Source: Nematostella vectensis (taxonomy: Eukaryota; Cnidaria; Anthozoa; Actiniaria; Edwardsiidae). From it: a stretch of DNA of 64,000 bases. Location of the stretch: positions 10,725,070 through 10,789,069 of the forward strand of contig NC_064038.1 in assembly GCF_932526225.1 (NCBI RefSeq). Direction: 5' to 3'. The notes below the pieces were generated by a model that saw nothing but the letters and a program-made list of their open reading frames with translations, was not told where the DNA came from and ran no database searches. Made by a program: the position numbers and the translations under genes. Positions within the stretch are counted from its first letter, which is position 1. Each line of letters begins with the position of its first letter. Positions 13,601-24,700 of this stretch are shown in pieces.

Positions 13601-13937
13601 GCTCGGAAGGTGCGCAGATTTGTGAGGGCGCGCTTGATGCTTCATTGTCGGTACCATCCAAATCCTTTCCTTTCTTGCATTTTCCATTCGCCATAATAAC
13701 AAGTACAATACCAATGCAAAGACAAACTAAGCTCAGAAGTAGGATGAGCGATAACAGGCATTTCTGGGAGCTGCATGATGACCCCTGTCTTCTCTTGTGC
13801 AAACTAGCATCGGTGCTAACGGTAGGAAAATCGCTGTCTCCTTGAGTAGCCTCGTTGGAGCCAATTCGATTAGTCATAAGTGTATCCATCTCGGTGCTTT
13901 CAGCGGAATTGCGATCGCTTTGAATTTCGACAGTCAT
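4607..13937 (-). CDS. Membrane-anchored DUF885-family protein, putative zinc metallopeptidase, 8 exons
   Basis: Exons on the minus strand: 13937-13001, 11259-11091, 9871-9613, 9051-8824, 6646-6392, 6070-5888, 5431-5177, 4816-4607. All have AG/GT borders and the phases join to 832 codons including the stop. Residues 1-60 are polar and likely cytoplasmic; about 61-83 form one hydrophobic anchor, so the catalytic part should face outside or the lumen (type II). The DUF885 signature is complete: HEARPGHH at about 607-614, and FSEGWALYAE with E at about 646 as a plausible third metal ligand. The C-terminal part (LIGKL...) and the end (LLSQGSSPLSFLEEHIKEYI) also fit the family. Function is not established; peptidase activity is inferred from the HE..PGHH...E arrangement. 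DUF885 proteins are best known from bacteria. The last residues derive from a tandem repeat. A 5' untranslated exon probably begins at 13972. Confidence 0.88.
6160..6390. repeat. Degenerate tandem repeat in DUF885 intron
   Basis: Short phrases such as 'cctaagtcgttg' and 'gtgacgtcacctaa' recur irregularly through this intron between the HEARPGHH exon and the next exon. The repeat is heavily diverged and stops at the donor of the exon ending at 6392. Confidence 0.45.
6604..8710. repeat. 80-bp minisatellite, about 26 copies, containing a 3' splice site
   Basis: The string 'catgttgact' recurs every 80 bases from 6611 to 8691. The units are nearly identical; rare variants include 'ggaatggag', 'aagtgcca' and 'cataacctga'. 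The array fills almost all of the intron between DUF885 exons 9051-8824 and 6646-6392. It overlaps the first ~43 bases of the downstream exon, so on the minus strand every unit carries the acceptor 'aacag|GTTATGAG' and the start of that exon. See findings. Confidence 0.97.
10088..10300. repeat. 43-bp tandem repeat, 5 copies
   Basis: The unit beginning 'ttaagccccgagagcac' starts at 10088, 10131, 10174, 10217 and 10260 with essentially no differences. It lies in an intron of the DUF885 gene. The lack of divergence indicates a recent expansion. No coding or splice role is visible. Confidence 0.95.
10350..10490 (+). mobile_element. Short non-autonomous element, family R1, copy 1
   Basis: This copy has the R1 core 'ataatgt..catacatttactg' followed by 'tatttttggctg', a G-rich and C-rich stretch, and the end 'cctggctacgcccctg'. 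The opposite end is truncated: 'ttttaacagg' is present but the expected outer part is missing. Other copies are near 17.3, 37.1, 46.7 and 63.1 kb. It has no coding capacity. Confidence 0.75.
10900..11065. repeat. Short tandem repeat of a 'ccattcgggagaattccgg' phrase
   Basis: Variants of 'accattcgggagaattccggggtcattcgg' repeat several times just beyond the donor of the DUF885 exon ending at 11091. The long open frames reported through it on the plus strand (10584-11171, 10892-11179) come from the repeat and from the antisense of a real exon. Confidence 0.7.
11285..11760. repeat. CAA/ACA-rich microsatellite
   Basis: About 470 bases of imperfect 'caacaacaa' and 'aataacaac' runs lie in the intron upstream of the DUF885 exon 11259-11091. 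Valine/leucine/cysteine-rich frames on the minus strand here are translations of the satellite and not genes. Confidence 0.95.
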
Positions 13938-13954
13938 TCTTGCTCTGTTTGCAT
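13934..13954 (-). promoter_or_regulatory. Short uORF overlapping the DUF885 start codon
   Basis: On the minus strand an upstream ATG (13954-13952) opens a six-codon frame ending in TGA at 13936-13934. That TGA overlaps the main start codon (13937-13935) as ATGA. If the 5' leader includes this segment, ribosomes finishing the uORF sit on the main start. An acceptor-like AG just upstream (exon start 13972) suggests the leader is spliced. Regulation by reinitiation is inferred only. Confidence 0.4.
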
Positions 13955-13989
13955 CCAGCTCTGCCTAGAAATCTGCAAAATTGAAACAG

Positions 13990-16115
13990 AATAACCCTAC
14001 TTAAACTTAGAGTTCGCATATGATTATCAGCTTATAAACAGTCCAAAACAAAAGCAATCTGAAATTCAAGGAGTCTTTACGCTTGAAAATTACTTATGCC
14101 TAGGGGGTCAAGCTTGGAACGCACTACGCAACCCACAGAAAGGCGCAAATTACTTGAAACCTTTTGTATCAAAGCTGCCATTCTAACTCATAAATTATTC
14201 CCAAGCCCGCACTTGATCCTTAGCAAAGTCACAAACACTAGAAAACAATTCCGATAACGACTCCAAGTATCATTGGCGTCAAATATCACCAGCAACTTTT
14301 CACTTCAGAAATTTATTCTCAAGCCTTATCCGGATGTTTTGGCCATAGAAAGTTGGAAACGTTTGTAGGCAGAACTCCCCAAGGCGCCCAAACTACTTAA
14401 ATCTCGCCAAATTTCATTATGAAGCATTACGTATAATGCAGGTGCATTTTTCGGCGTCGGTTAAGAATTATCACTTGTAAAACAAATCGAGAAAAAATCC
14501 GTTAATATACGCTTGGTGTAAAAAGGTAAAAAAGAACAGAATTTTCTATTAACTTAAAACTTTTTGATAACTGAATTATCATACCTGAATTATATACTCT
14601 TGCATAATAACCTTTTATATTTTTTAGACATCACTAAACAAAACAGCTGTAGTTTTGGTGGAATTCAAATTATCAAGCAAAGGTTATTGCCAAACTCTCT
14701 TTAATACAGGTTCATATATGACAAAATGTAGATCTTAAATCTTTTTCATAAACACTTTCTATCCTAACAGCTTAGAGCAAAGTCTTGAAAATGAAACATT
14801 TTAATTGATTTTTCAGGTGTTTCCACCTGCTTATTTGCGTAAAGTGAAAATGCCGGAATATCAAATAGATCTGAAGAGACGACTACGATTCTCTGTGTAA
14901 TTGCCCAACCTACTGTATAAACAGAGGGGAATAAAATTATAAACTTGTAAAGGTCTTTTAGTTTTTGATTATCGTGTTTTCGTTGTTGCATTATCATGTT
15001 TTGACCAAAAGAATGTGATCATATTCTGATGTTTTGACTAACTTTATTAAACGTTTTACCGTTTATGAAAATAAGAAATACGTTATAGACAAGCAATCAC
15101 TTAGAGTTTATGAAACATCTTTGGAACAGTTGTGTACATATAAATATTAAAAAGACTACACACACAAAGTGTAGAAAAACTGTATGATTTCTGTAAGCTT
15201 TTTGGAAACGAAAAAAAATCAAAAACAAAACAAAAATATCTGTTTAAATCTGCTGAACATAGTGACTTCTCCGACAAACCCGTTCGCCGACAACCGAATT
15301 CTTACTTTCACTTAAAATGTTTTATGGATTGCATTGTTTCGGAGGGTAAGTTTATTTAATGTTTTTGGGGGAAGGGGAATAATGGGCTTAGTGTCACAAA
15401 TAAAATGTCAAACGATGAACCCCCCACCCCTCCCCCCTACACACGCGCGCGATAAATATAGACAAATTGGGAAGCTATGGAAGCTTGTTCAGTGGTAAAA
15501 CAACAAAGGTTGCAACATGTAATTTGTATTTGTTTTTTTTTATTTGCTAAGGAATTGTTTTAATTTGCTGGGGATTTTTTGTGAATAAATGGCTATTAGA
15601 AAAAAGGGCTGCGAGAAAATGTTTTTATGCTACGTTGACCAATCACATCCGATTTTGAACAAGTTAGTAACACATTTTTTTCCCGTACATACACCTATTT
15701 TAAAAAAGGTTGTCAGTGCAAATGGCGAATGGCAAATAGTAAATGGCAGTTCTAAGCCCGAACGGTGCTTCTGGGTACTAATCATTCGTAAAATTAAAGT
15801 TGATAAATAAAGTCTAGCAATGTCAGAGACATACATTGATGATCTTTAATGGATAATTGTTTGATTTACCCATATTCTCCAGCATTTAGTAGAAATTTAA
15901 TGAGACTCATGGTTCCTTTCGGTCCTAGAACTGCCATTTGCCAATCGCCATTTGCCGTTTCGCACTGACAACGTTTTTTGAAATAGGTATATTTAAAAAA
16001 TGCAAACACAATGAGCGCACACTAAAGAATGCAAAGTTCATCAACATAAAAAAACAATGTTATATTCACAACAACCGACTAAATCCCGCAATCGAAAAAC
16101 GGTTGGCGAGGAGCA
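13990..16115. other. Intergenic region between divergent DUF885 and polycystin genes
   Basis: The two genes are transcribed away from each other, so both promoters should lie in this stretch. No exon with supportable splice sites was found, and no clear TATA box is assigned. Small open frames (14764-14997, 15589-15810, 15938-16237) show no domains. The part from 15690 to 15992 holds an inverted repeat, listed separately. Confidence 0.6.
15685..15995. mobile_element. Inverted-repeat (MITE-like) element
   Basis: The segment 15690-15760 (holding 'ggttgtcagtgcaaatggcgaatgg' and 'aaatggcagttctaagcc' in parts) matches the reverse complement of 15923-15992, giving two arms of about 70 bases around a 160-base spacer. 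A similar single arm lies near 1920-1975. The arrangement suggests a small foldback or MITE-type element upstream of the polycystin gene. No target duplication was identified. Confidence 0.6.
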
Positions 16116-18729
16116 ATGACGTCTACGATTCACATCTTAACATTAGGGCTTCTAAGCCTTCTTGTTGGTCATTCTGTCGGTCAAGAAAGACTTACCAATG
16201 GAACAGCGTGTACCACTGGGCTAAATTGTTTGTGTGAAGGCATCCCTGGAGTTGATTTTCGAGTCCATTGTCGTCTCAACAGCATTGATGTTGATGGATT
16301 AATGGCTCAGATTCCAATGGCGACTGTATTCTTGTAAGTGCACCAAAGAATAGAATCATCTAAAAAAGTTGGGATGGGACATTAAGAAGGGAGATAGGAA
16401 TGTTGGCCAAATTTATCCGGCCAAATTTATCCGGCCAAATTTATGTCGACCATTACAGCACCAAAAGGCTGAATTACTCAAACAAGCATTTTAAAAAGGT
16501 CTATACTCGGAATTTCGAAATTTATTACCAACAAAGATTATACAGCATTATTTTTTTGACAGCATGATTTATTTAGTTCACAACGGACTCTAAAACCAGG
16601 AGTTCGCCTAAGAGTTGACAGGACTATTCTAAACATCGACTTTCCTAGGTGCTAGAACATCACATGCGCATCCTGTCTGCGCATGTAGTTTTACGTTTCC
16701 TCAACCTCGTCCCCAGGGTCTTCTGGGTAACTTTCAATGTCAGCTAGACACCATTATCGGGGATACATAGTGCTGTATTGTGATATTTAAGGAAGGCCAA
16801 TCACGCCGCCATTTTATACTCCCGCTCAATGCCAAGTCACAAAAAGCTTCCATTTCCATCGGCTAATTCAAGCGAGTAACAAAGATATTTTCAGTCAAAT
16901 ATCGTCTTTAAGATATCAGACTTTATTTTTAGATTTTTATTTTGAAAATTCTTTGCGAATAAACCGCTGTATTTTCAATAATACATAATAACAAAGGAGT
17001 GGGTGATCGACAATCCTTAGTGGGTGTATTTGATCTTTAACTATGTCATTTTTTCGCAGTCGTCAGCAGCCTTCAGCTTGTCAGTCACCTATTTTTTGTC
17101 AAACTTTGGATACAGTACTTGCTGTAGAGTGGAATGTAAATATCATTTTAGGAAATTTTGAAATAACCATCTAAAACCAAGGATTTATAATGTGTTGTTT
17201 ACCGAATTCATTTTGATGAGATCACCAGCGGCGGAGCCAGGATTTTTAACAGGGGGTCCCTAAAGGCCCTTCAAGGCATTTTCTTCTGTATATTTTAGAT
17301 AATGTCTCATACATTTACTGTATTTTTGGCTGCTAAAAGGGGGGGCCGGGCCCCCTAGGACACCCCCCTGGCTACGCCCTTGATCACAATAGCCTCCCCA
17401 AATCAGCTGATTTAAAAGGAAGTTTTTTTCACACTACTTTGCTAAGATGACAAAATAGCGGCTGCCAGAGACTGTTTCAGTCACGGACTTTCGCCCATTT
17501 TGTATTCTCAACAGATCTCTGGCAAATGCGAGTCTGACTGCATTCCCTCTCAGGCTGGTTAAGAGTCTACCGTTCCTTAAAACAATGTGAGTACACATTA
17601 ATGAATCAATAAATAAACTAACATTCAATAAAAAATATTTAATTTAAATTATAACGAGCGTTATCCACGATTTCCTGAGGAGCTGCTCAGTCAAAGGTAT
17701 CATGAAAAAAGGATGGTATTTGACGATTCTTTAATGAGAAAGAATTAGAAAGGATGGTATTTGACGATTCTTTAATAAGAAATGTGTGAAGTGAACAATG
17801 TTTTGGCGGCCAAAAAGGGGGGCTGTCTAGAATTTAGTAGCCTGAAATTCATTTACTTTTCAATGAACATGTACATGAAAAATAAACGCGAAGGGTATCT
17901 CTCCTCCTTATCCGCAATCATCCTTGGGAACCAAGGTGCAGAGGTCACACGGATGACCCGCAGTCCTACCTCGAGGGTTCTTTTTTGTTTTTTGTTTTTT
18001 TCTTTCCTTTTCGGATTACCCAGTTTTTTCTCCCGTTTTTTATTCAATTTCATAATTCAATGCTGGTATAAGAAAAAAAGGCGTAAGAAGATTTGTATCT
18101 CTTGTCTGTTTCGACTCATGGTCGTTTATTTAATTTTTTTCTTACTCACAGAGATCTAAGTGATAATAAAATAACAAGGATTCCACCGTTTGTCCGCATT
18201 TCCCCCATCACAATGTGAGTATCAAGACCCTAGATATGCCCAGGGGTGAGCAGGGTAAGGGCGTGGGTAGGGGTAGGGGTTGCTGATAAGAGTGTCCCAC
18301 CAGATATATATCGCATCAAAACCTAGAGTACTCTCCTTGCCACCCATATCCTGAAAATAGACTAGATATGCCCGGGGAGGGGGGGAGGAGGGTTTGGCAG
18401 GAGGACGTGTTTAAAGGAACTGGTAAGAGTGTCCCACCAGATATATCGCAAAACCTTGAGTGCTGCCTTTATTCACTCATCAATCAAATACACATCTTTT
18501 TGTGTGCCTAGGGGTGAGGGGACGAGGCAGGGAGACTTGTTCAAAGAACCGATAACAGTATACGGTATATATTTTTGCTCCAGTCGCGTAGATAGAAATC
18601 CTTTGTACTGCGACTGCGCAGTCTCTAATCTAGTCACGTGGGGAAATAACGTGACGGGTCAGTGTGCTGGTCCAAGTGGAGTCGCCTCCATAGACGTTAA
18701 GACGGCAGTGCAATTCTTAATCTGCACAG
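16116..18729 (+). CDS. Polycystin exons 1-4: signal peptide and leucine-rich repeat block
   Basis: Residues 1-23 are a signal peptide (hydrophobic core [11 protein letters not shown]). Next comes an LRR N-terminal cap with C..C.C spacing (CTTGLNCLC). Exons 2 and 3 (17515-17586 and 18152-18214) each encode one leucine-rich repeat of 24 and 21 residues ([34 protein letters not shown]). Exon 4 (18584-18729) is the LRR C-terminal cap with the usual NPLYCDC and later cysteines. The same N-terminal LRR block occurs in vertebrate PKD1. The two tiny repeat exons are too short to appear as open frames. Confidence 0.88.
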
Positions 18730-21700
18730 GTATGTGATTATTGATGGCCGTCTCCCTGGTCTACATATGTATGATTATTGATGGCCTTAGTCCTGGTCCA
18801 TTCCCCTTTAAAAGCACCAAGGGAGGGTGGGGGGGGGGGGGGGGCAAAAAAGTACTTGGCCACCGCCCTGGTCTAAGCAAGGAAGACGGAGACGGCTAGG
18901 ACAATGAAATCGAAGGAGATGCGTTCGCGTTTGACAACAACTCCAATTTAATTGCAATAAAATGAGCAAAACAGAGACATAAATATATACAAAGGACATC
19001 ATTTCAGTAGAGGAGTTTACAGTCCGACGTTCGCGTCCTCAATTGACCGTGAATTGGGAATTTTCACGTCGTAGTTTGATGGAAAACGGCTTAAATGTAT
19101 CAGACAGAACGCATTTATACGTGCTGCTATTCAATTCTGAATCAAATTCCATTGTTTTCTGCCGTCGTCGTCCACGTTTTCGTCGTTGTTGCTGAAGGTC
19201 CCTTATATATTTGGCCACAAGGGGAACAGGGAGTCATACGCGCCTTTAGAGGCCCACAGGCTAAACCTGTAATAACAACTTAGTATTCCTTAATTCGAGT
19301 TGCGTAGTTATGTTGTGTTATACTGTTAAAACATTTTTCATTTGAAGCTTTCTGGGAATTTTGATACTTTTGAAATAGAATTGAGTCGTAGGATGGATTG
19401 AATTCCGAACGAATTTAGTATTCGTTAATTCGAGTTGCGTAGTTATGTTGTTTCTAGAGTTTAAACATTTTTCATTTGAAGCTTTCTGGGAATTTTTATA
19501 CGTTTGGAATAGAATTGAGTCGTAGGATGGATTGAATTTCACAATGCTTCTAGCGGATTTATTTAGCTTATACAGAAAAGTCGTTAAGGGATTTTTAATA
19601 GCTTACAAAAACTCCCTTTTTATAAGTCAGATCAATAGCCTATTCAAGGGCTTGCGAAGTCTTGTTCTTAAATGTTTGTTTGATATATTTTCAGTTGGCT
19701 GCAAGAAATCTTTCACTATGCTTTACCCGACACGCCTTGTCTACGAACCTCCAGTGACCGTAAATTGCCAACACGATTTTATATGTATCACACTCTACAT
19801 CCTACGAACCCTACCCCTACTAGTACCAGGCGCACCCCCCTACCCCTCGGATACAAACAACACTTACGAGTACAGAATTCAGACCTGTGTCCCACAACCC
19901 ATTGCGAATACATGCCCGAGCACGTGCAGAAAAGACGTCGTGGATTACGTCATACCATCTGCGGGGGACGGTCACATGATCACGTGCGTCGCAAAGTGCT
20001 GTCATACATTTCTTTGTAACAAGAACCAAGCAGAAGGTAAGGTTAAAACACGAGGTTCCGCTAACAAAAGAAAAGCTCCCCCCACCCCTGGGCTCAAGAA
20101 CAATCAGTTATCAATTAGCCGTCAATGAGTCAACATGTCAGGGAAATTTGCCCTGAGCGCTAAATTCAAATTTCATATTCTAAACCAAAATATATATCAT
20201 TCCTAGATTTGTCCATCTAAATATGTTTCTATCTATCCTAAAATAATGCTATACCAAGCGGTGTGCGAGCATTTTCATCACAGCGCGAGAAAAATTTATG
20301 CAGATGCGTTAGATTATGGTAAAGCGCAAAATTTAACATTGGAAAGCAAATCACTAAGTTATCAATCTCTTAACACAACTGTCTTGTTACCTGTGCAAAA
20401 ATAGTTTTATTCCAGCCGACTTAGTCTTAAATATAAGCAATTTTACAGGAGAGACTTATAATTTGTGACTGCTAGCGTGGCGGTTTTCTGATTATAATTG
20501 CAAATTTGAGCCCGTGGGTGGGAGGAGCTTTCCCTTTTATAGCGGAACCTCGTGTTTAGGCCCCATTAAGAGTCAAGTGATCTTTAGAGAGAACACGTGA
20601 CACTTGGACAAAAGCTTGCTGCATTTTCTTCTGAACAAGTACCAAGTTGTGTGGCCTTGAAGACAAACACAAAAAGTCCATGTAGGCTTTTCATAGGGTT
20701 AGGGGAGGGGGGAGGGATAAAGGGGGGGGGGAAATCTGATAATTCTGAGTAAGAAATGTAACCGCTCCCGGTAAACGGGTGGATCCAGGAGTTTCATAAG
20801 GAGTGGGAGGAGTGGGAGGGGTGGGAGGGGGATAAGCACAAATCAAAAACGCACGTTCTAGGATCTATCGCGGCTAAGTGAAAACGCAGCTTCATTATTA
20901 TTAGTATTAGTAATACATCTAATACTGGCACCCTAGATTATTATTTATTTTTTTTTTGCAGTGAAGTGTCTCTTTAGTGTGTATTTCCTGTGGCCAAATC
21001 TTGGCCTCGTCTTTCGCCCGGCAATCCAGACCTGTCCGGCTGGCCATTTTTGCACAACTTATCTAATAGAGAGCTCCAGTCCGATGATAAGCTTCGGCCT
21101 GGAGGTCTACGCATATCGATACCAGGGTTGCAACTCGAGAGCGAATCTTGACATACCCTACCAAGCGTCCGTAAGTGGCGATTGGTCATCGAGCATTCGA
21201 CAGTACTCTAACAAGAGATGTGATGGAAGTTTGTGCAATCTGGAACTCGAGGGTAGGCTATGGAGTTAAGCGTTCATAATAGTCAAAGAATAAGGGACGG
21301 ACAGACGGGTACACACAGAAAAGAAAAGACATAGGCGTGCCCATAAAAAGGGGTGGTTCCAGGATTTTCAAAAGGGGGGGGAGGGGGCAAATCACAGAAA
21401 GAAAAGACATAGGCGTGTCCATAAAAAGGGGTGTTTCCAGGAGTTTCAAAGGGGGGGGGGGGCAAGCACAGACAGAAAAGACAGGGGTGCATCTAGGAGC
21501 CAAAAAGGGGGAGGAGGGGGCAAGGTAAGGGCTTCGAGAAGGAGAGTGGCGGATTCATTGTTCCCCCGTAGATTTCCTTATATTTCCAAATATCTGAAAA
21601 TAGGGGGGCGCTCGGCCTACTCAAAGATCCACCCCTGACAACAGGCTGCCCATAAGCGAACGGACAATCGAACTGTTCGCAGATTCTACGCGGATTCACG

Positions 21701-24700
21701 ATGGATGATTACAAAAGTGACATACTACTTAACATTTTATTCATTTTTTGCCGGCAGGCTGTGAGAAAAATTCTTGGAAACTCTTTGACAGCTCGTGCTA
21801 TATGACAAGCCTATATCCACACACGATGTCCCACAACCAAGCGTCAGAAATATGCCGCAACAAAAGTTCCACGCTTGCCATTATCACCAATACTATCGAA
21901 TGGTATTACCTCAAAGCAACACGGCTCATGAAGGATAATTTGATCTTCATCGGGCTTCGCGAAGAGTTAGGAAAATGGCGCCATCCAGATGGTTCCATGG
22001 CGAAATTTCTCCCGTGGGAGGGTCCTGTGTTGGGGGTGACAAAACCTTGTGGTATCATGTCTAGTATTAATGGTTTGTTTGGTGCTGTGGAGTGTAATGA
22101 TTCGAGTGCTGGGAAGCAGCTTATCTGTGAAAAGATGGCACATAAACTCCAAGGTAGCTCTCGTAGTAATAGGTTTAATTAACAAAACATACATATTGCG
22201 ATGGAAAGCACACAATGAATTTGTTTGCAATATTTATTCTTAAAAAAGGAGTGAAAAAGGCACATACATTTATATTCATATCTTAAGGTAATTCCCTTGA
22301 ATTGCACTGCGCACCCCTTCTGCGCATAGTGGCCCGCGCTGTTTGTTCGATTTTTTTCGGTATTAAGTGCGCGTTGTACAAGAAAACACAGCAAAAGGCG
22401 CGCGTTTTTTACTTAAAATCGCTTTGACAGAAAAACGAAGTCGGTTACCCCCATTTTTTATTTGCTCAAATAGTTAAATATATACGGAAAAATGATATAC
22501 TGAAAGAAGAAAAAAAGTTGGGTTGTAGAAGTTTTGTTATTTCTCTTAAAAGCCGTAAAAATACTTCCAAATTGCGCTTTTACCGTATGAATAGTGGCGA
22601 AAACAATGTCTTTTAGTGCGATTTCTTAAAATGTGATTTGTTTTGAACATTAGCTACTACGGGTTATTGTTTAGGAGATCGGATTTTGGCAGCTCGACAA
22701 ACAGAACTTAATTACTATAGGCACTCTTTTTGAAAACTAAGAGTTGGGATTTTTTCTTGCGCGATCAGTAAAAACGCGTCATATCTACGCCCCTCTGTTG
22801 TGAAAATGAGGTCGGTAACCCCATTTTTTTATTACATTTTTTGAAAGCCCTTAACTTCAATATTGTTTATGCCAAGTATAAAAAAATTCTGGGTTGTAGA
22901 ACTATTTCAAGAGAATTACCTTAATAAGTGCTCCGATGAATAGAGCCCATGTTCCTATCACTCAGAGTTAGGGGCTGGAAATCACAATAATTATAGAAAG
23001 AGATATCCAATTACTTTACCCACGGACGATTTCATAAGAGATTGCATAAGTTTAGAGAAATGGCTTTAAGTAAACAGATACTAATGATGATGAAAATTAA
23101 TAGAGATCTAGCGTAGCATTCAGTGATTGACGTCATCATACCTTTTAATTCTTAATTTAGACCCAAGTTTCGAGATTGCATCCCGCGCATGCGCCTACCA
23201 GCTTTCAAACTGCTCCCAAACATGCTCCCAAGTGGACTCAATCTACCAATGCACATGCTTCGAAGGATATCATCTGACCAGTGATGGTCAGTGCGTGGAC
23301 ATCAACGAGTGTTCGTGCTCAAATCAAACATCTGAAGACGACACAGCCTCATCGGGTGGTAGCATGGCGTCACCGGGCTTCAATTTGACGACATCGAACG
23401 AAACTGAGACGTCATCTGGGGAGTCGGTAGATGGGTGTTATTCTGTTGTCCAGCGGTTTTGCAGCCATCAATGCTTGAATACACCAGGGAGCTTTATATG
23501 TACATGCCCAGAAGGTCTGGCGTTGAGTGAAGACGGGAAATCCTGCGTAGATGTTGATGAGTGCAGCACTGGAGCTAACGTGTGCAACGACAATTGCGTT
23601 AATTTGTACGGCAAGTATACTTGTCAATGTGGACCTGGATATGAATTCGACTGGCTCAATCGACGATGTTGCCAAAAAGTTTCATGCTTTCCTCGATGTT
23701 CTAATATAAATGGTAACTATTCATGTGAGTGCAGCGCAGGCTATGTTCTGTCATCTGACTTTACCTCTTGCTTGGATGTTGATGAGTGTTTAACAATCCC
23801 CGCTATATGTAACCAGACGTGCTCAAATATTCCAGGTAGTTACGTATGTTCTTGTGTTACTGGATACTATCTCGGTGTAGACAATACAACCTGTTTGGAC
23901 CTCGATGAATGTTCAACTAACGCGAACAATTGTGAGCAGAGATGCACCAATAGCCTGGGAAGCTTTATTTGTTCATGCTGGACTGGCTACATTCTTGGAT
24001 CTGATTATAAATCCTGCGTGGACGTCGATGAGTGTTCGTCTGGCATCGCACAATGTAACCAGACTTGCGCCAACATTCCAGGAAGTTTTACATGTTCTTG
24101 CGGTAATGGATATTTCCTTGGATCTGACAGAACTTCCTGTCTTGACATAGATGAGTGTTCGACGAGAGTTTCCCAATGCAATCAAACATGTAACAATAGT
24201 TTAGGAAGCTACACTTGTTCTTGTCGTTCCGGCTTTTCCCTGGCATCCGACGGAAGAAGTTGCAAAGATCTCGATGAATGTTCAATCAACACACATCGCT
24301 GCAATCACACTTGTATAAATACCATAGGGAGTTACTCTTGTTCCTGTAATACTGGGTTTTTCTTGGACTTAGACCAAAGGAATTGCTTAGACATTGATGA
24401 ATGTTCTTCCAACCTGCATATTTGCAACCAGACATGCAATAATGTTCCTGGCAGCTACTATTGCACTTGTTTTCCTGGATTCTACTTGATGATGGAAGAT
24501 CAAAGCTGTGTTGATATTGATGAGTGTGCCGCAGGTTTTCACCAGTGCAACCAGAATTGTCAAAACATTCCAGGAAGCTACAACTGTACTTGTGGATTAG
24601 GCTACCAACTAGCGTACGATAAAAAAAATTGTCTAGACATTGATGAATGCGCCACCGGGAAACACCAGTGTGCCCAGAACTGTACAAACATAATTGGAAA

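Noticed and set aside
17782-18159. 125-codon plus-strand frame
   Set aside because: It lies in polycystin intron 2 and reads low-complexity T-rich DNA; the small LRR exon 18152-18214 at its end is in another frame.
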